NCBI GenBank assembly: GCA_021737975.1 | Contig: JAIPCZ010000002.1 | Location: forward strand, 1 to 64,000 | Reading direction: 5' to 3' | DNA from: Polaromonas sp. | Lineage (GTDB): Bacteria > Pseudomonadota > Gammaproteobacteria > Burkholderiales > Burkholderiaceae_C | DNA: 64,000 bases | Shown: positions 19,501 to 28,661 of the stretch, in pieces | Numbering within the stretch: the first letter of the stretch is position 1 | Layout of the letters: each line of letters begins with the position of its first letter | Position numbers and translations under genes: made by a program | The notes under the pieces: generated by a model | What the model saw: the letters and a program-made list of their open reading frames with translations, nothing else | What the model was told of the DNA's origin: nothing | Databases searched by the model: none

Positions 19501-19598
19501 CTCCAAGGAGCGTTGCAGCAGGTTTGAACGGCCTGTCAGGCTTGGATACTCACAACGGCGCTCACCTGATTGATATCTCAAGTCTTTTCCCAGGTGAG
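19501..19598 (+). promoter_or_regulatory. S-adenosylhomocysteine (SAH) riboswitch with SD-sequestering platform
   Basis: The segment CCAAGGAGCGTTGCAGC then GTCAGGCTTGG and AACGGCGCTCACC matches the SAH riboswitch core. P1 is CCAAG (19503-19507) with CTTGG (19541-19545). The pseudoknot is GAGCG (19508-19512) with CGCTC (19559-19563). CTCACCTG (19561-19568), which overlaps the pseudoknot strand, is perfectly complementary to CAGGTGAG (19591-19598), the SD region of the next gene. Ligand binding should therefore free the SD and turn translation on, as known for this class. SAH, the product of methylation reactions, would thus induce methionine regeneration. Confidence 0.88.
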
Positions 19599-19602
19599 TT
19601 GT

Positions 19603-22425
19603 ATGTCCCTTATGGTTACCCCCCCCATGAAATTGTCCGGCCTTGAGCCGTTGACGATCGGTGTTGTGCCGTCCGCAGAGGCGCTTCAGTCTTCTGGGGA
19701 CAGATCTGAAGATCTGTCCCAAAAGTCTCAGGTGGCGACTTTTGTCAACATCGGCGAGCGCACCAACGTCACCGGCTCCAAGGCTTTCGCCCGCATGATC
19801 CTGAACGGCGACTATGAGCAGGCCCTCAGCGTGGCGCGCCAGCAGGTCGAGAACGGCGCCCAGATCATCGACATCAACATGGACGAGGCCATGCTCGACA
19901 GCCAGGCCGCCATGGTGCGATTTTTGAACCTGATCGCCTCCGAGCCCGACATCTCGCGTGTGCCCGTGATGATCGACTCGAGCAAATGGAGCGTGATCGA
20001 GGCCGGCCTGCGCTGCGTCCAGGGCAAGCCTGTGGTCAACTCCATCAGCATGAAGGAAGGTGTCGAGGCCTTCAAACACCAGGCCAGGCTGTTGCGCCGT
20101 TATGGCGCCGCTGCCGTGGTGATGGCCTTTGACGAGCTGGGCCAGGCCGACACCTTTGAGCGCAAGATCCAGATCTGCGAGCGCGCCTATCACATCCTGG
20201 TTGACGAGTTGGATTTTCCTGCTGAGGACATCATTTTTGACCCGAACATCTTCGCCATCGCCACCGGCATCGAAGAGCACAACAACTACGCGGTCGATTT
20301 CATCAACGCCACGCGCTGGATCAAGGAAAACCTGCCCGGTGCCAAGGTCAGCGGCGGTGTGTCCAATGTGTCGTTCAGCTTCCGTGGCAACGACCCGGTG
20401 CGCGAAGCCATTCACACGGTGTTTTTGTACCACGCTATCAAGGCCGGCATGGACATGGGCATCGTCAACGCCGGCATGGTCGGCGTCTATGACGACCTCG
20501 AGTCCGAGCTGCGCGAGCGCGTCGAAGACGTGGTGCTGGACCGCCGGCCGGACGCCGGCGAACGCCTGGTCGAGATCGCGGAGGGCGCCAAGGGTGCCGC
20601 CAAGGACGAGTCGAAAAAACTCGAGTGGCGCGGCACACCCGAGCACCCGGTCACCGTGGAACAGCGCCTGAGCCATGCCATGGTGCACGGCATCACGGAT
20701 TTTATTGTCAGCGACACCGAGGAAGCCTACCAGGCCATTGTGGCCGGGGGGGGTCGCCCGCTGCACGTGATCGAAGGCCCGCTGATGGCCGGCATGAGCA
20801 TCGTCGGCGACCTGTTCGGCCAGGGCAAGATGTTTTTGCCGCAGGTGGTGAAAAGCGCGCGCGTCATGAAGCAGGCGGTGGCGCATCTGATTCCCTACAT
20901 CGAGGAAGAAAAATTGCGCGACGAGGCCGCCGGCCGCGATGTGCAGACCAAGGGCAAGATCATCATCGCCACGGTCAAGGGCGATGTGCACGACATCGGC
21001 AAGAACATCGTCACCGTGGTCCTGCAATGCAACAATTTCGACGTGGTCAACATGGGCGTGATGGTGCCGGCCCACGAAATCCTGGCGCGCGCCAAGGCCG
21101 AGGGTGCCGACATCATCGGCCTGAGCGGCCTGATCACGCCGAGCCTGGAGGAAATGGCTTATGTGGCGGCTGAGATGCAAAAGGACGATTACTTTCGCCT
21201 GCGCAAAATGCCGCTGCTGATTGGCGGCGCCACCACCAGCCGGGTCCACACCGCGGTCAAGATTTCGCCGCATTACGACGGCCCGGTGGTCTACGTGCCC
21301 GATGCCTCGCGCAGCGTGGGCGTGGCGCAAAGTCTGCTCGGCGAGGGTGCGCAGGTGTTCGTGGAAGAACTCAACACCGACTACGCGCGGGTGCGCCAGC
21401 AGCACGCCAACAAGAAACAAACACCGCTGTGGCCGCTGGCCAGGGCGCGCGCCAACAAGACACCCATCGACTGGTCAGGCTACCGGCCGACCACACCCAA
21501 GTTCATTGGCCGGCGTGTCTTCAAGAATTTCGACCTGGGCGAGCTGGCGGGCTTCATCGACTGGGCTCCCTTCTTCCAGACCTGGGACCTGGCCGGGCCT
21601 TTCCCGGCGATTCTGGACGATGACGTGGTTGGCGCCGAGGCCAAAAAAGTCTATGCCGACGGCCAGGCCATGCTGAAAAAAATTGTCGAGGGCCGCTGGC
21701 TCACAGCCAATGCCGTGCTCGGCCTGTACCCCGCCAACAGCGTCAATGACGACGACATCGAGTTGTACACCGACGAGACCCGCGGCACCGTGGCCATGAC
21801 CTGGTACGGCCTGCGCCAGCAGGCGGCCAAGGAAGAGATTGACGGCGTCATGCGACCCAGCCGCTGCCTGGCCGACTTTGTCGCGCCCAAGGGCGTGAGA
21901 GGTGCCAAGGGCGCCGGGCTGCAGGACTATGTCGGCCTCTTTGCAGTCACTGCGGGCCTCGGCAGCGAGAAGAAGGAAGCCCAGTTCCTGGCGGCCCACG
22001 ATGATTACAGCGCCATCCTGTTCAAGTCCCTGGCCGACCGGCTGGCCGAAGCCTTCGCCGAATGCCTGCACAAGAAGGTCCGCACCGACCTCTGGGGCTA
22101 CGCGCCACACGAAGCGCTGACGGCCACCGACCTGATTGCCGAAAAATACCAGGGCATCCGTCCGGCGCCCGGCTACCCGGCTTGTCCCGACCACAGCGTC
22201 AAGAAAGCCATGTTCGCATTGCTGCAATGCGCGGACATCGGCATGAGCCTGACGACAAGCCTGGCCATGAACCCGGCGGCCAGCGTCAGCGGCTTCTACA
22301 TCGGCCACCCCGACAGCAGCTACTTTAATGTGGGCAAGATCGGCGGCGACCAATTGAAGGATCTCGCGGCGCGCCGCGGCATGAACGAGCGCGACCTGCA
22401 GCGCTTGCTGGCGCCCAATTTGTGA
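19603..22425 (+). CDS. metH: Methionine synthase, C-terminal part: folate, cobalamin and activation domains
   Basis: About 940 residues covering modules 2-4 of cobalamin-dependent methionine synthase. The pterin-binding domain begins [16 protein letters not shown]. The cobalamin-binding domain has [11 protein letters not shown] (His ligand near residue 463) with [13 protein letters not shown]. The C-terminal AdoMet reactivation domain ends with the [13 protein letters not shown] motif and [15 protein letters not shown]. It lacks the homocysteine domain, supplied by the gene at 8211. The start at 19603 follows the SD GGTGAG; ATG codons at 19612 and 19627 are alternatives (MKLSGLEP is the conserved beginning). 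Residues about 30-45 are an unusual Ser/Asp/Gln-rich insert encoded by a DNA palindrome. Confidence 0.95.
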   Translation: MSLMVTPPMKLSGLEPLTIGVVPSAEALQSSGDRSEDLSQKSQVATFVNIGERTNVTGSKAFARMILNGDYEQALSVARQQVENGAQIIDINMDEAMLDSQAAMVRFLNLIASEPDISRVPVMIDSSKWSVIEAGLRCVQGKPVVNSISMKEGVEAFKHQARLLRRYGAAAVVMAFDELGQADTFERKIQICERAYHILVDELDFPAEDIIFDPNIFAIATGIEEHNNYAVDFINATRWIKENLPGAKVSGGVSNVSFSFRGNDPVREAIHTVFLYHAIKAGMDMGIVNAGMVGVYDDLESELRERVEDVVLDRRPDAGERLVEIAEGAKGAAKDESKKLEWRGTPEHPVTVEQRLSHAMVHGITDFIVSDTEEAYQAIVAGGGRPLHVIEGPLMAGMSIVGDLFGQGKMFLPQVVKSARVMKQAVAHLIPYIEEEKLRDEAAGRDVQTKGKIIIATVKGDVHDIGKNIVTVVLQCNNFDVVNMGVMVPAHEILARAKAEGADIIGLSGLITPSLEEMAYVAAEMQKDDYFRLRKMPLLIGGATTSRVHTAVKISPHYDGPVVYVPDASRSVGVAQSLLGEGAQVFVEELNTDYARVRQQHANKKQTPLWPLARARANKTPIDWSGYRPTTPKFIGRRVFKNFDLGELAGFIDWAPFFQTWDLAGPFPAILDDDVVGAEAKKVYADGQAMLKKIVEGRWLTANAVLGLYPANSVNDDDIELYTDETRGTVAMTWYGLRQQAAKEEIDGVMRPSRCLADFVAPKGVRGAKGAGLQDYVGLFAVTAGLGSEKKEAQFLAAHDDYSAILFKSLADRLAEAFAECLHKKVRTDLWGYAPHEALTATDLIAEKYQGIRPAPGYPACPDHSVKKAMFALLQCADIGMSLTTSLAMNPAASVSGFYIGHPDSSYFNVGKIGGDQLKDLAARRGMNERDLQRLLAPNL
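19697..19720. repeat. Perfect 11-bp inverted repeat inside the metH coding region (REP-like)
   Basis: GGGACAGATCT (19697-19707), a two-base spacer, and AGATCTGTCCC (19710-19720) form a perfect palindrome in frame within metH. It encodes part of a short linker before the conserved [12 protein letters not shown]. No second copy was seen in the window. Confidence 0.6.
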
Positions 22426-22793
22426 CGCCGTCGCCAACAAGCGCCATGGACACGCAGCGCAGTTCCCCAGACGAGGCCGCCAGCAGCAAGATCCTGTGGG
22501 CCGGGGGGGCGGTCGTGGTCATCATCGTGCTGGTCATGGGTGCATCGCTGATTCACATGCAGGCTCAGCCCGGGGAGCCGCGCCGGGTCGACCTGCCGGT
22601 GTTGGAGGCGCCGCCGGCCATTGCGCCGCCTGCGTTCGCCAGCGCTGCCACCGCAGCGCTCACCCCGGCGGCCCCTGTGCCACCCGCGTCCGCGGCGGCC
22701 GACCCGCTCGTCAACACCGACAAGCCCCGGATCGTTCACCCGAGCACGTCCGAGCCAGCCGTGGCACGCGCCCCGCAGCGCCCTGCGTCCTAG
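22422..22793 (+). CDS. Small single-pass membrane protein, unrecognised
   Basis: About 115-123 residues. One strong hydrophobic helix ([20 protein letters not shown]) is followed by a Pro/Ala-rich, probably periplasmic tail of about 75 residues. No family was recognised. A GTG at 22422 overlaps the metH TGA (GTGA), and an ATG at 22446 is the alternative; neither has a clear SD. Its stop overlaps the end of the convergent MFS gene by four bases. Codon use is like its neighbours, but the low-complexity tail makes coding evidence modest. Confidence 0.5.
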   Translation: MTPSPTSAMDTQRSSPDEAASSKILWAGGAVVVIIVLVMGASLIHMQAQPGEPRRVDLPVLEAPPAIAPPAFASAATAALTPAAPVPPASAAADPLVNTDKPRIVHPSTSEPAVARAPQRPAS

Positions 22794-24016
22794 CCGGACG
22801 GCACCCGCTCGGTCCGGCGCAAACTCAGGCGCTGTGCGAGCATCAGCGCGGCCACCCCCAGCACACTCAAGCCAAGCAACAGCCACAGGCCGTGCTGGTA
22901 GCCCCCCTGGGGCGACCACATCACGCCGAGCAACAGCGGTGCCGCCGCCCGGGCCAGCGCCAGTGGCACGCCCAAGGCGCCGTTGAGCGTGGCCACATGG
23001 TCACGGCTCACGTAGTAGGCGATCGCCGTGCCCTTGACAATCGTGAGCATGCCATTGCCGAGCCCGTAGATCACCACAAACAGACCGACCGCTGCCACTT
23101 GCCAAGGGGCAAGCATGGGCGCCAGCAGCAGCACCAGCACTGCCAGCGGAATCAGCAGCGGCACCAGCCGGTTCACCCGGTGCAGGTCGGCATGGTGCTC
23201 GAAGAAAAATAGCAGCATTCGGCCAAGCACCTGCGCCACGCCGATGGCGGCGGGCAGTGCAATCACCCAGAACTCGGGCAAGCCGTTTTCACGCAGCAGG
23301 CTCACCATATGGGCCGGAATGGCCACCGTGACCGACATCATCACCACGGTGAACACACCCACCAGCAGGAAAGGCGCGCTGCGCAGCAGGGGCCGCAAAC
23401 CCGGCAAGGGGCCAGCGGTCGGGTGCGCCGCAGGCCGCGCCGGCACGGGCGCCCCGCGCAGGGTCGACCCATGCAGGGGCGCGCACACCAGCAAGTGCAG
23501 CAGGGCCAGCCCCAGCAGGGCCTCGCGCCACCCGAGAACCTGCATGAGCCAGGCTGTGAGCGGAATAAACACCGTGCTTGCCAGCCCGCCCAAAAAAGTC
23601 AGCGTGATGATGGCGCGGCGGAAGTCGTGCGGAAACCGTCGTGTCACCAAGGCAAAGGCGGGCGAATACAGCACCGCCGCCATGGCCGCTCCCAAAAGCA
23701 GCCAGACCGCATACAAGCCGGCCAGGCTCGTCACCACACTGTGCAGCGCCAGGCCCAGTCCGGCCAGCAGGGAGCCCGCCGTCATCACCAGGCGCTCATG
23801 GCCGCGGTCGATCCAGTGCCCCACCGGGTAGGCCATGAGTCCCTCGGCCAGCAAGCCCAGGCTGAACGCCAGCGAGACCTGCGCGCGGCTCAGGCCAAGG
23901 TCGCGCTCCAGCGGCTCGATCAGCAGGGAAAACAGGTAAAAGATACTGCCCCAGCTGATGAGCTGCGCCAGCGACAGGCGCAACACAAAAGAGGCATCAA
24001 AGCGCGTTGATGGCAT
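22790..24016 (-). CDS. Major facilitator superfamily transporter
   Basis: A 408-residue protein with about twelve hydrophobic segments. It starts near the N-terminus with a helix in LSLAQLISWGSIFYLFSLL, and the loop 2-3 signature-like GHWIDRGHERLVM is present. A charged Arg/Pro-rich central loop separates two six-helix halves. It resembles the oxalate/formate-type or monocarboxylate MFS branch, but the substrate cannot be assigned. It is 11 bp from the end of the ComM gene on the same strand, so the two may be cotranscribed. Confidence 0.85.
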   Translation of the reverse strand: MPSTRFDASFVLRLSLAQLISWGSIFYLFSLLIEPLERDLGLSRAQVSLAFSLGLLAEGLMAYPVGHWIDRGHERLVMTAGSLLAGLGLALHSVVTSLAGLYAVWLLLGAAMAAVLYSPAFALVTRRFPHDFRRAIITLTFLGGLASTVFIPLTAWLMQVLGWREALLGLALLHLLVCAPLHGSTLRGAPVPARPAAHPTAGPLPGLRPLLRSAPFLLVGVFTVVMMSVTVAIPAHMVSLLRENGLPEFWVIALPAAIGVAQVLGRMLLFFFEHHADLHRVNRLVPLLIPLAVLVLLLAPMLAPWQVAAVGLFVVIYGLGNGMLTIVKGTAIAYYVSRDHVATLNGALGVPLALARAAAPLLLGVMWSPQGGYQHGLWLLLGLSVLGVAALMLAQRLSLRRTERVPSG

Positions 24017-24027
24017 GCTGGTCTGAG

Positions 24028-25563
24028 TTAGCTGGTGCGCAAGGCCCGACGGTATTGCATGGCCTCGGCCACATGCGTGACCTGGGTGCCGCGGGCACCC
24101 GCCAGGTCGGCAATGGTGCGCGCGACTTTCAGCGCCCGGTGGGTGCTTCGCGCCGACCAGCCCAGGCGCGTGGCCGCCACGTTCAGGAACTTGGTCGCCG
24201 CCTCGTCCAGCAGCAGATGACGGTCCAGTGCCTGCCCCGCCAGGGCCTGGTTGGTCACCCCCTGGCGCTCCACGGCCCGCTCACGTGCCGAAATGCAACG
24301 CGCGCGGATGGCTGCGCTGGACTCACCCGGCGGCGCTTGCAGCAGTTCACTGCTGTCGACTGCCGGCACTTCCACATGCAAGTCAATGCGATCCACGAGG
24401 GGGCCACTGAGCTTGGCCTGGTAACGCGCGACCTGGTCGGGTGTGCAGCGGCAGGTCTTCTGCGTTGAGCCCAGATAGCCGCACGGACAGGGATTCATGG
24501 CGGCAATCAACTGGAACTGGGCCGGAAAGTCGGCCCGTCGCGCCGCCCTTGAGATCGTGATACGCCCGGTTTCCAGCGGCTCACGCAGGGCCTCCAGCGC
24601 GGCACGGGAGAATTCCGGGAATTCGTCGAGGAACAGCACGCCATGGTGCGCCAGGGAAATCTCACCCGGGCGCGGTGGCGAGCCGCCGCCCACCAGCGCC
24701 ACGGCACTCGCAGTGTGATGCGGGTGACAGGTCGGACGCTGCGCCCATTGCGCCAGCGCAAACCGCCCGCCCAGGCTGGCAATGGCAGCGCTTTGCAGCG
24801 CCTCGTCTGTGCTCATGGGTGGCAGCAGGCCGGCAAAACGCTGCGCCAGCATCGACTTTCCCGACCCCGGCGGCCCCATCAGCAGCAGGCTGTGACCCCC
24901 GGCTGCGGCGATCTCGAGCGCACGTTTGGCGCCCAGCTGACCCTTGACATCGGCCATGTCCAGGTAGCGCGCTTCCTGCATGCGTGGCGCGGCGCTGACC
25001 CGGCTCCAGCCATTGGCAGGCTCAACTGCCGGCGCGTCGGCCGCCTGCGGCAGGAAATGCTGCACCACGTCGAGCAAATGCTGCGCCCGGTACACCTGCG
25101 CGTCAGGCACCAGCGCGGCCTCCTCGGCGCTGCCCGGCGGCAGCACGAGTCGGGTGTCCACATGGCTGGTGTGCAGGGCCAGGCTCATCGCCAGCGCGCC
25201 ACGCACCGCGCGCAATTCGCCCGACAGCGACAACTCGCCGGCAAATTCATAACCGGCCAGCTTGCCCGCATCAATCTGGCCGCTGGCCGCGAGAATGCCC
25301 AGTGCAATCGGCAAGTCAAAACGCCCGGAGTCCTTGGGCAGGTCGGCCGGCGCCAGATTGACCGTGATTTTTTTGTTGCTGGGAAACTCCAGCCCCGAGT
25401 TTTGCAGCGCCGAGCGCACCCGTTCGCGCGCTTCCTTGACCTCCACGTCCGCCAGGCCGACCAGCGTGAAGCTGGGCAAGCCATTGGCCAGGTGCACCTC
25501 GACCGTGACGGACGCCGCCTCCAGCCCCAGCAAGGCCCGGCTTTGCACCAAAGACAGACTCAT
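24028..25563 (-). CDS. comM: ComM/YifB family Mg-chelatase-like AAA+ ATPase
   Basis: A 511-residue protein with an N-terminal Lon-protease-like ChlI domain (SLSLVQSRALLGLEAASVTV...) and an AAA+ core: LLMGPPGSGKSMLAQRFAGLLPP (Walker A, split), HHGVLFLDEFPEFSRAALE (Walker B), then a C-terminal Mg-chelatase domain. Cysteines in NPCPCGYLGSTQKTCRC may bind a metal. The family includes ComM, a hexameric branch-migration helicase that helps integrate transformed DNA in naturally competent bacteria. The length is normal and the motifs are intact. Confidence 0.92.
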   Translation of the reverse strand: MSLSLVQSRALLGLEAASVTVEVHLANGLPSFTLVGLADVEVKEARERVRSALQNSGLEFPSNKKITVNLAPADLPKDSGRFDLPIALGILAASGQIDAGKLAGYEFAGELSLSGELRAVRGALAMSLALHTSHVDTRLVLPPGSAEEAALVPDAQVYRAQHLLDVVQHFLPQAADAPAVEPANGWSRVSAAPRMQEARYLDMADVKGQLGAKRALEIAAAGGHSLLLMGPPGSGKSMLAQRFAGLLPPMSTDEALQSAAIASLGGRFALAQWAQRPTCHPHHTASAVALVGGGSPPRPGEISLAHHGVLFLDEFPEFSRAALEALREPLETGRITISRAARRADFPAQFQLIAAMNPCPCGYLGSTQKTCRCTPDQVARYQAKLSGPLVDRIDLHVEVPAVDSSELLQAPPGESSAAIRARCISARERAVERQGVTNQALAGQALDRHLLLDEAATKFLNVAATRLGWSARSTHRALKVARTIADLAGARGTQVTHVAEAMQYRRALRTS

Positions 25564-25615
25564 GGATTGACCTCGCTTAAAAAAGTGCGATTCTCACCGC
25601 ATCACGAGAAAAGTA

Positions 25616-25631
25616 TGCACCTTTATGGTGC
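25616..25631. promoter_or_regulatory. NtrC-type binding site upstream of glnK
   Basis: TGCACC-TTTAT-GGTGC closely matches the NtrC enhancer consensus TGCACC-N5-GGTGCA. It lies about 100 bp upstream of the sigma-54 promoter, a usual enhancer distance. A second palindrome, CACCATGGTG, lies near 25675 and may be a weaker site. Confidence 0.7.
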
Positions 25632-25712
25632 GTGCTGTTTATTTATACAGACATCTTATCGCAAAGCGCGTCCACCATGGTGAGCACTCGAACGACCAGC
25701 TTTAAATAGATC

Positions 25713-25729
25713 TGGCATGAACCCTGCTT
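25713..25729 (+). promoter_or_regulatory. Sigma-54 (RpoN) promoter of glnK-amtB
   Basis: TGGCATGAACCCTGCTT has the invariant GG and GC at the correct -24/-12 spacing (12 bp). Predicted transcription start is about 25739. With the NtrC-like site upstream, this places glnK-amtB under nitrogen-limitation control. Confidence 0.82.
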
Positions 25730-25762
25730 ATCAAGCCTGTCCATTTAACCGTTGGAGGGCTT

Positions 25763-26154
<392 letters not shown>

Positions 26155-26178
26155 ACAACCAGACTTGAGATCACCATC

Positions 26179-27705
26179 ATGAAAAAACTACTTGCCTCCC
26201 TCACCCTGGGTTTAAGCCTGTTGCTCGGCGGCGCGGCCATGGCCCAAACCCCTGCGGCACCCGCCGCCTCTGAAGCAGCCCCTGCGGCTGCCGTGGCTGA
26301 AGCCCCCGCTGCCGCACCGGCGCTGGCTCCCGCAGCACCGGCCGTCGCAGAGGCCGCGCCCGCCGCACCGGTCCCCAACAAGGGCGACACCGCCTGGATG
26401 ATGGTCTCCACCCTGCTGGTGATCCTGATGACCGTGCCCGGCCTGGCGCTGTTCTATGGCGGCCTGGTGCGTTCCAAGAACATGCTGTCGGTCCTGATGC
26501 AGGTCATGGTCACGTTCTCGCTGATCGTGGTGCTGTGGTTCATCTATGGCTACAGCCTGGCGTTCACCGAGGGCAACGCGTTCTTTGGCGGGTTTGACCG
26601 CCTCTTCATGGCCGGCGTTTGGGACAACGCGGCAGGCACCTTTGCCAATGGCGCCACCTTCAGCAAGGGTGTGGTCATTCCAGAAATCGTGTTTGCCGCC
26701 TTCCAGGCCACCTTCGCCGGCATCACCGGTGCGCTGATTGTGGGCGCCTTTGCCGAACGCATGAAGTTTGCCGCCGTGCTGATGTTCATGGTGCTGTGGT
26801 TCACTTTCAGCTACGCCCCGATTGCCCACATGGTGTGGTTCTGGATGGGCCCTGACGCGTACACCGCCGCCGACCTGGTCGATGGCCTGAACGCCAAGGC
26901 CGGCTACATCTGGCAGTCTGGCGCGCTCGACTTTGCCGGCGGCACCGTGGTGCACATCAACGCCGCTGTGGCCGGCCTGGTCGGCGCCTACATGGTGGGC
27001 AAGCGTATTGGTTACGGCAAGGAATCCATGGCCCCGCACAACCTGACCCTGACCATGGTGGGCGCGTCGCTGCTGTGGGTGGGCTGGTTCGGCTTCAACG
27101 CCGGTTCTGCGCTGGAAGCCAACGGCTTTGCCGCCCTGGCCTTCATCAACACCTTTGGCGCCACGGCGGCTGCGGTGCTGGCCTGGTGCATCGGCGAAGC
27201 GCTGATGCGTGGCAAGGCTTCCATGCTCGGTGCGGCATCCGGTTGTGTGGCTGGTTTGGTGGCGATCACCCCGGCCGCTGGCAACGTCGGCATCGGTGGT
27301 GCGCTGATCATCGGTTTTCTCGCTGGCTTCGCCGGTCTGTGGGGCGTGAATGGCCTGAAGAAACTGCTCGGCGCTGACGACTCGCTCGACGTCTTTGGTG
27401 TGCACGGTGTCTGCGGCATCCTGGGTGCCATCCTGACCGGCGTCTTCAACAGCCCGGCACTGGGCGGCCCCGGCTATGTGGCCGATTGGGTGACTGCTTC
27501 CATGGTGACGCCCGAGAACTACTCCATCGCCTCGCAGGTCTGGATTCAAACCAAGGCCGTGCTGACCACCGTGATCTGGTCAGGCGTGGTGTCGTTCATT
27601 GCCTTCAAGATTGTTGACCTGACGATTGGTCTGCGTGTCTCTGAAGAGCATGAGCGTGAAGGTCTGGATGTCACATCGCACGGCGAGACGGCATACAGCC
27701 GTTAA
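26179..27705 (+). CDS. amtB: Ammonium transporter with signal peptide and Ala/Pro-rich N-terminal extension
   Basis: A 508-residue Amt/Rh channel. A cleavable signal peptide (LLASLTLGLSLLLGGAAMAQ) is followed by about 45 residues rich in Ala, Pro and Glu, then the Amt core: DTAWMMVSTLLVILMTVPGLALFYGG-type first helix, twin-His region (WGVNG...VHGVCGILGAI) and a cytosolic C-terminal tail for GlnK docking. Eleven helices are expected. The low-complexity periplasmic linker is longer than in E. coli AmtB. It moves NH4+/NH3 into the cell and forms an operon with glnK. Confidence 0.95.
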   Translation: MKKLLASLTLGLSLLLGGAAMAQTPAAPAASEAAPAAAVAEAPAAAPALAPAAPAVAEAAPAAPVPNKGDTAWMMVSTLLVILMTVPGLALFYGGLVRSKNMLSVLMQVMVTFSLIVVLWFIYGYSLAFTEGNAFFGGFDRLFMAGVWDNAAGTFANGATFSKGVVIPEIVFAAFQATFAGITGALIVGAFAERMKFAAVLMFMVLWFTFSYAPIAHMVWFWMGPDAYTAADLVDGLNAKAGYIWQSGALDFAGGTVVHINAAVAGLVGAYMVGKRIGYGKESMAPHNLTLTMVGASLLWVGWFGFNAGSALEANGFAALAFINTFGATAAAVLAWCIGEALMRGKASMLGAASGCVAGLVAITPAAGNVGIGGALIIGFLAGFAGLWGVNGLKKLLGADDSLDVFGVHGVCGILGAILTGVFNSPALGGPGYVADWVTASMVTPENYSIASQVWIQTKAVLTTVIWSGVVSFIAFKIVDLTIGLRVSEEHEREGLDVTSHGETAYSR

Positions 27706-27715
27706 TCAGAGAGGG

Positions 27716-27742
27716 GGCTGCAGGCATCAAGGGCCTGCAGCC
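27716..27742 (+). terminator. First hairpin after amtB
   Basis: GGCTGCAGG (27716-27724) and CCTGCAGCC (27734-27742) form a perfect 9-bp stem 10 bp after the amtB stop. It lacks a U-tract and may protect the 3' end or work together with the next terminator. Confidence 0.55.
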
Positions 27743-27767
27743 AGAAAAACAATAGTTCCTTGAGATG

Positions 27768-27805
27768 AAAAAACCCACCCGGCTTCGGCTGCGGTGGGTT
27801 TTTTT
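27768..27805. terminator. Strong intrinsic terminator after glnK-amtB
   Basis: CCCACC (27774-27779) pairs with GGTGGG (27793-27798) around a GC-rich loop containing GGCTTCGGC, followed by seven T residues. Six A residues precede it, so it should also stop transcription arriving from the opposite strand. Confidence 0.9.
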
Positions 27806-27883
27806 CGGCCAAGCGCAAGGCGACTTGAAAATATGACGCCTCAAAAAACGGGCTCGTAAACACCCGCAAGAGGGTGGACATGC

Positions 27884-28648
27884 CTACACGCTTGATGACG
27901 TGGGCGGTGGCATGCCAACAGGCCATCCTCCGGAGAAATCGATGATCGCTCCAGTCATGAAACTTCCTTGCATCGTCGCCAAATAGTGAATGAGCTCGCC
28001 TATCTCTTCCGGCCTGGCCAGACGTCCGGCGGGCACCACCTGTTCAATGTAGGCTCGGCCCGCGGCGTCATCAACAAAACGCGCGCGGGGATAGTAGGTT
28101 TCACTGTACAAGTAATTCGGTGCGATGGCGTTGACCGGGATGCCATGAGGCGCAAGCTCAATACTCATTGATTTGACCAGCGCATTGGCGCCAGCCCGCG
28201 CGATGTCTGGAATGGAGCCGCCGCGCAAGGGAAGCAGATTTCGATTCGATGAAATAAACACCACGCGGGCCTTCTCTTGCGCCTTGAGCCGCGGAATGGC
28301 AGCTCTTGCGACTGCAAACGGAAATACGACCAGACGCTCCAACGTGGCCTGAAGACTTTCCACGTCTGCTGCCTCGATAGGACCGTGTATTGGTTGGTAA
28401 GCGTCATTGCTCACCAAGACATCAAGTCGACTGCCCACCGCCCAGGCGGATTCCACAATCTCCGCCGGAGCTTGATCGGGAAGCACAAAGACGACTGGAT
28501 TGGCGCTTCGATAGTCCTCTCGCGCTCGGGAAGATGCGAAAGCGACATCGTGCGCCACAACCCGAAATCCGGCTTTGAGCAGGGAGGCGACCGCAGGAGG
28601 GCCAGCAAATGCGAGCGCATTGGTGACAAGAGCAACAGGCTTGGTCAA
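27884..28648 (-). CDS. SDR protein of the halohydrin dehalogenase-like subgroup, catalytic Tyr replaced
   Basis: 254 residues. The N-terminus reads VALVTNALAFAGPPAV. Instead of the NAD-binding TGxxxGxG of normal SDRs it has T9-x4-F14-x-G16, the first signature of halohydrin dehalogenases (HheA/B/C). Other HheC-like segments are LDVLVSND, IAPNYLYSETYY and GRLARPEEIGEL. The second signature, S-x12-Y-x3-R, reads S134...P147...R151: Ser and Arg are kept but the catalytic Tyr is Pro. It may be a non-canonical or inactive dehalogenase, or have another lyase/binding role. It lies 13 bp after two tandem genes of unknown family on the same strand. Confidence 0.75.
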   Translation of the reverse strand: MTKPVALVTNALAFAGPPAVASLLKAGFRVVAHDVAFASSRAREDYRSANPVVFVLPDQAPAEIVESAWAVGSRLDVLVSNDAYQPIHGPIEAADVESLQATLERLVVFPFAVARAAIPRLKAQEKARVVFISSNRNLLPLRGGSIPDIARAGANALVKSMSIELAPHGIPVNAIAPNYLYSETYYPRARFVDDAAGRAYIEQVVPAGRLARPEEIGELIHYLATMQGSFMTGAIIDFSGGWPVGMPPPTSSSV

Positions 28649-28661
28649 TTTATTTCTCCGG

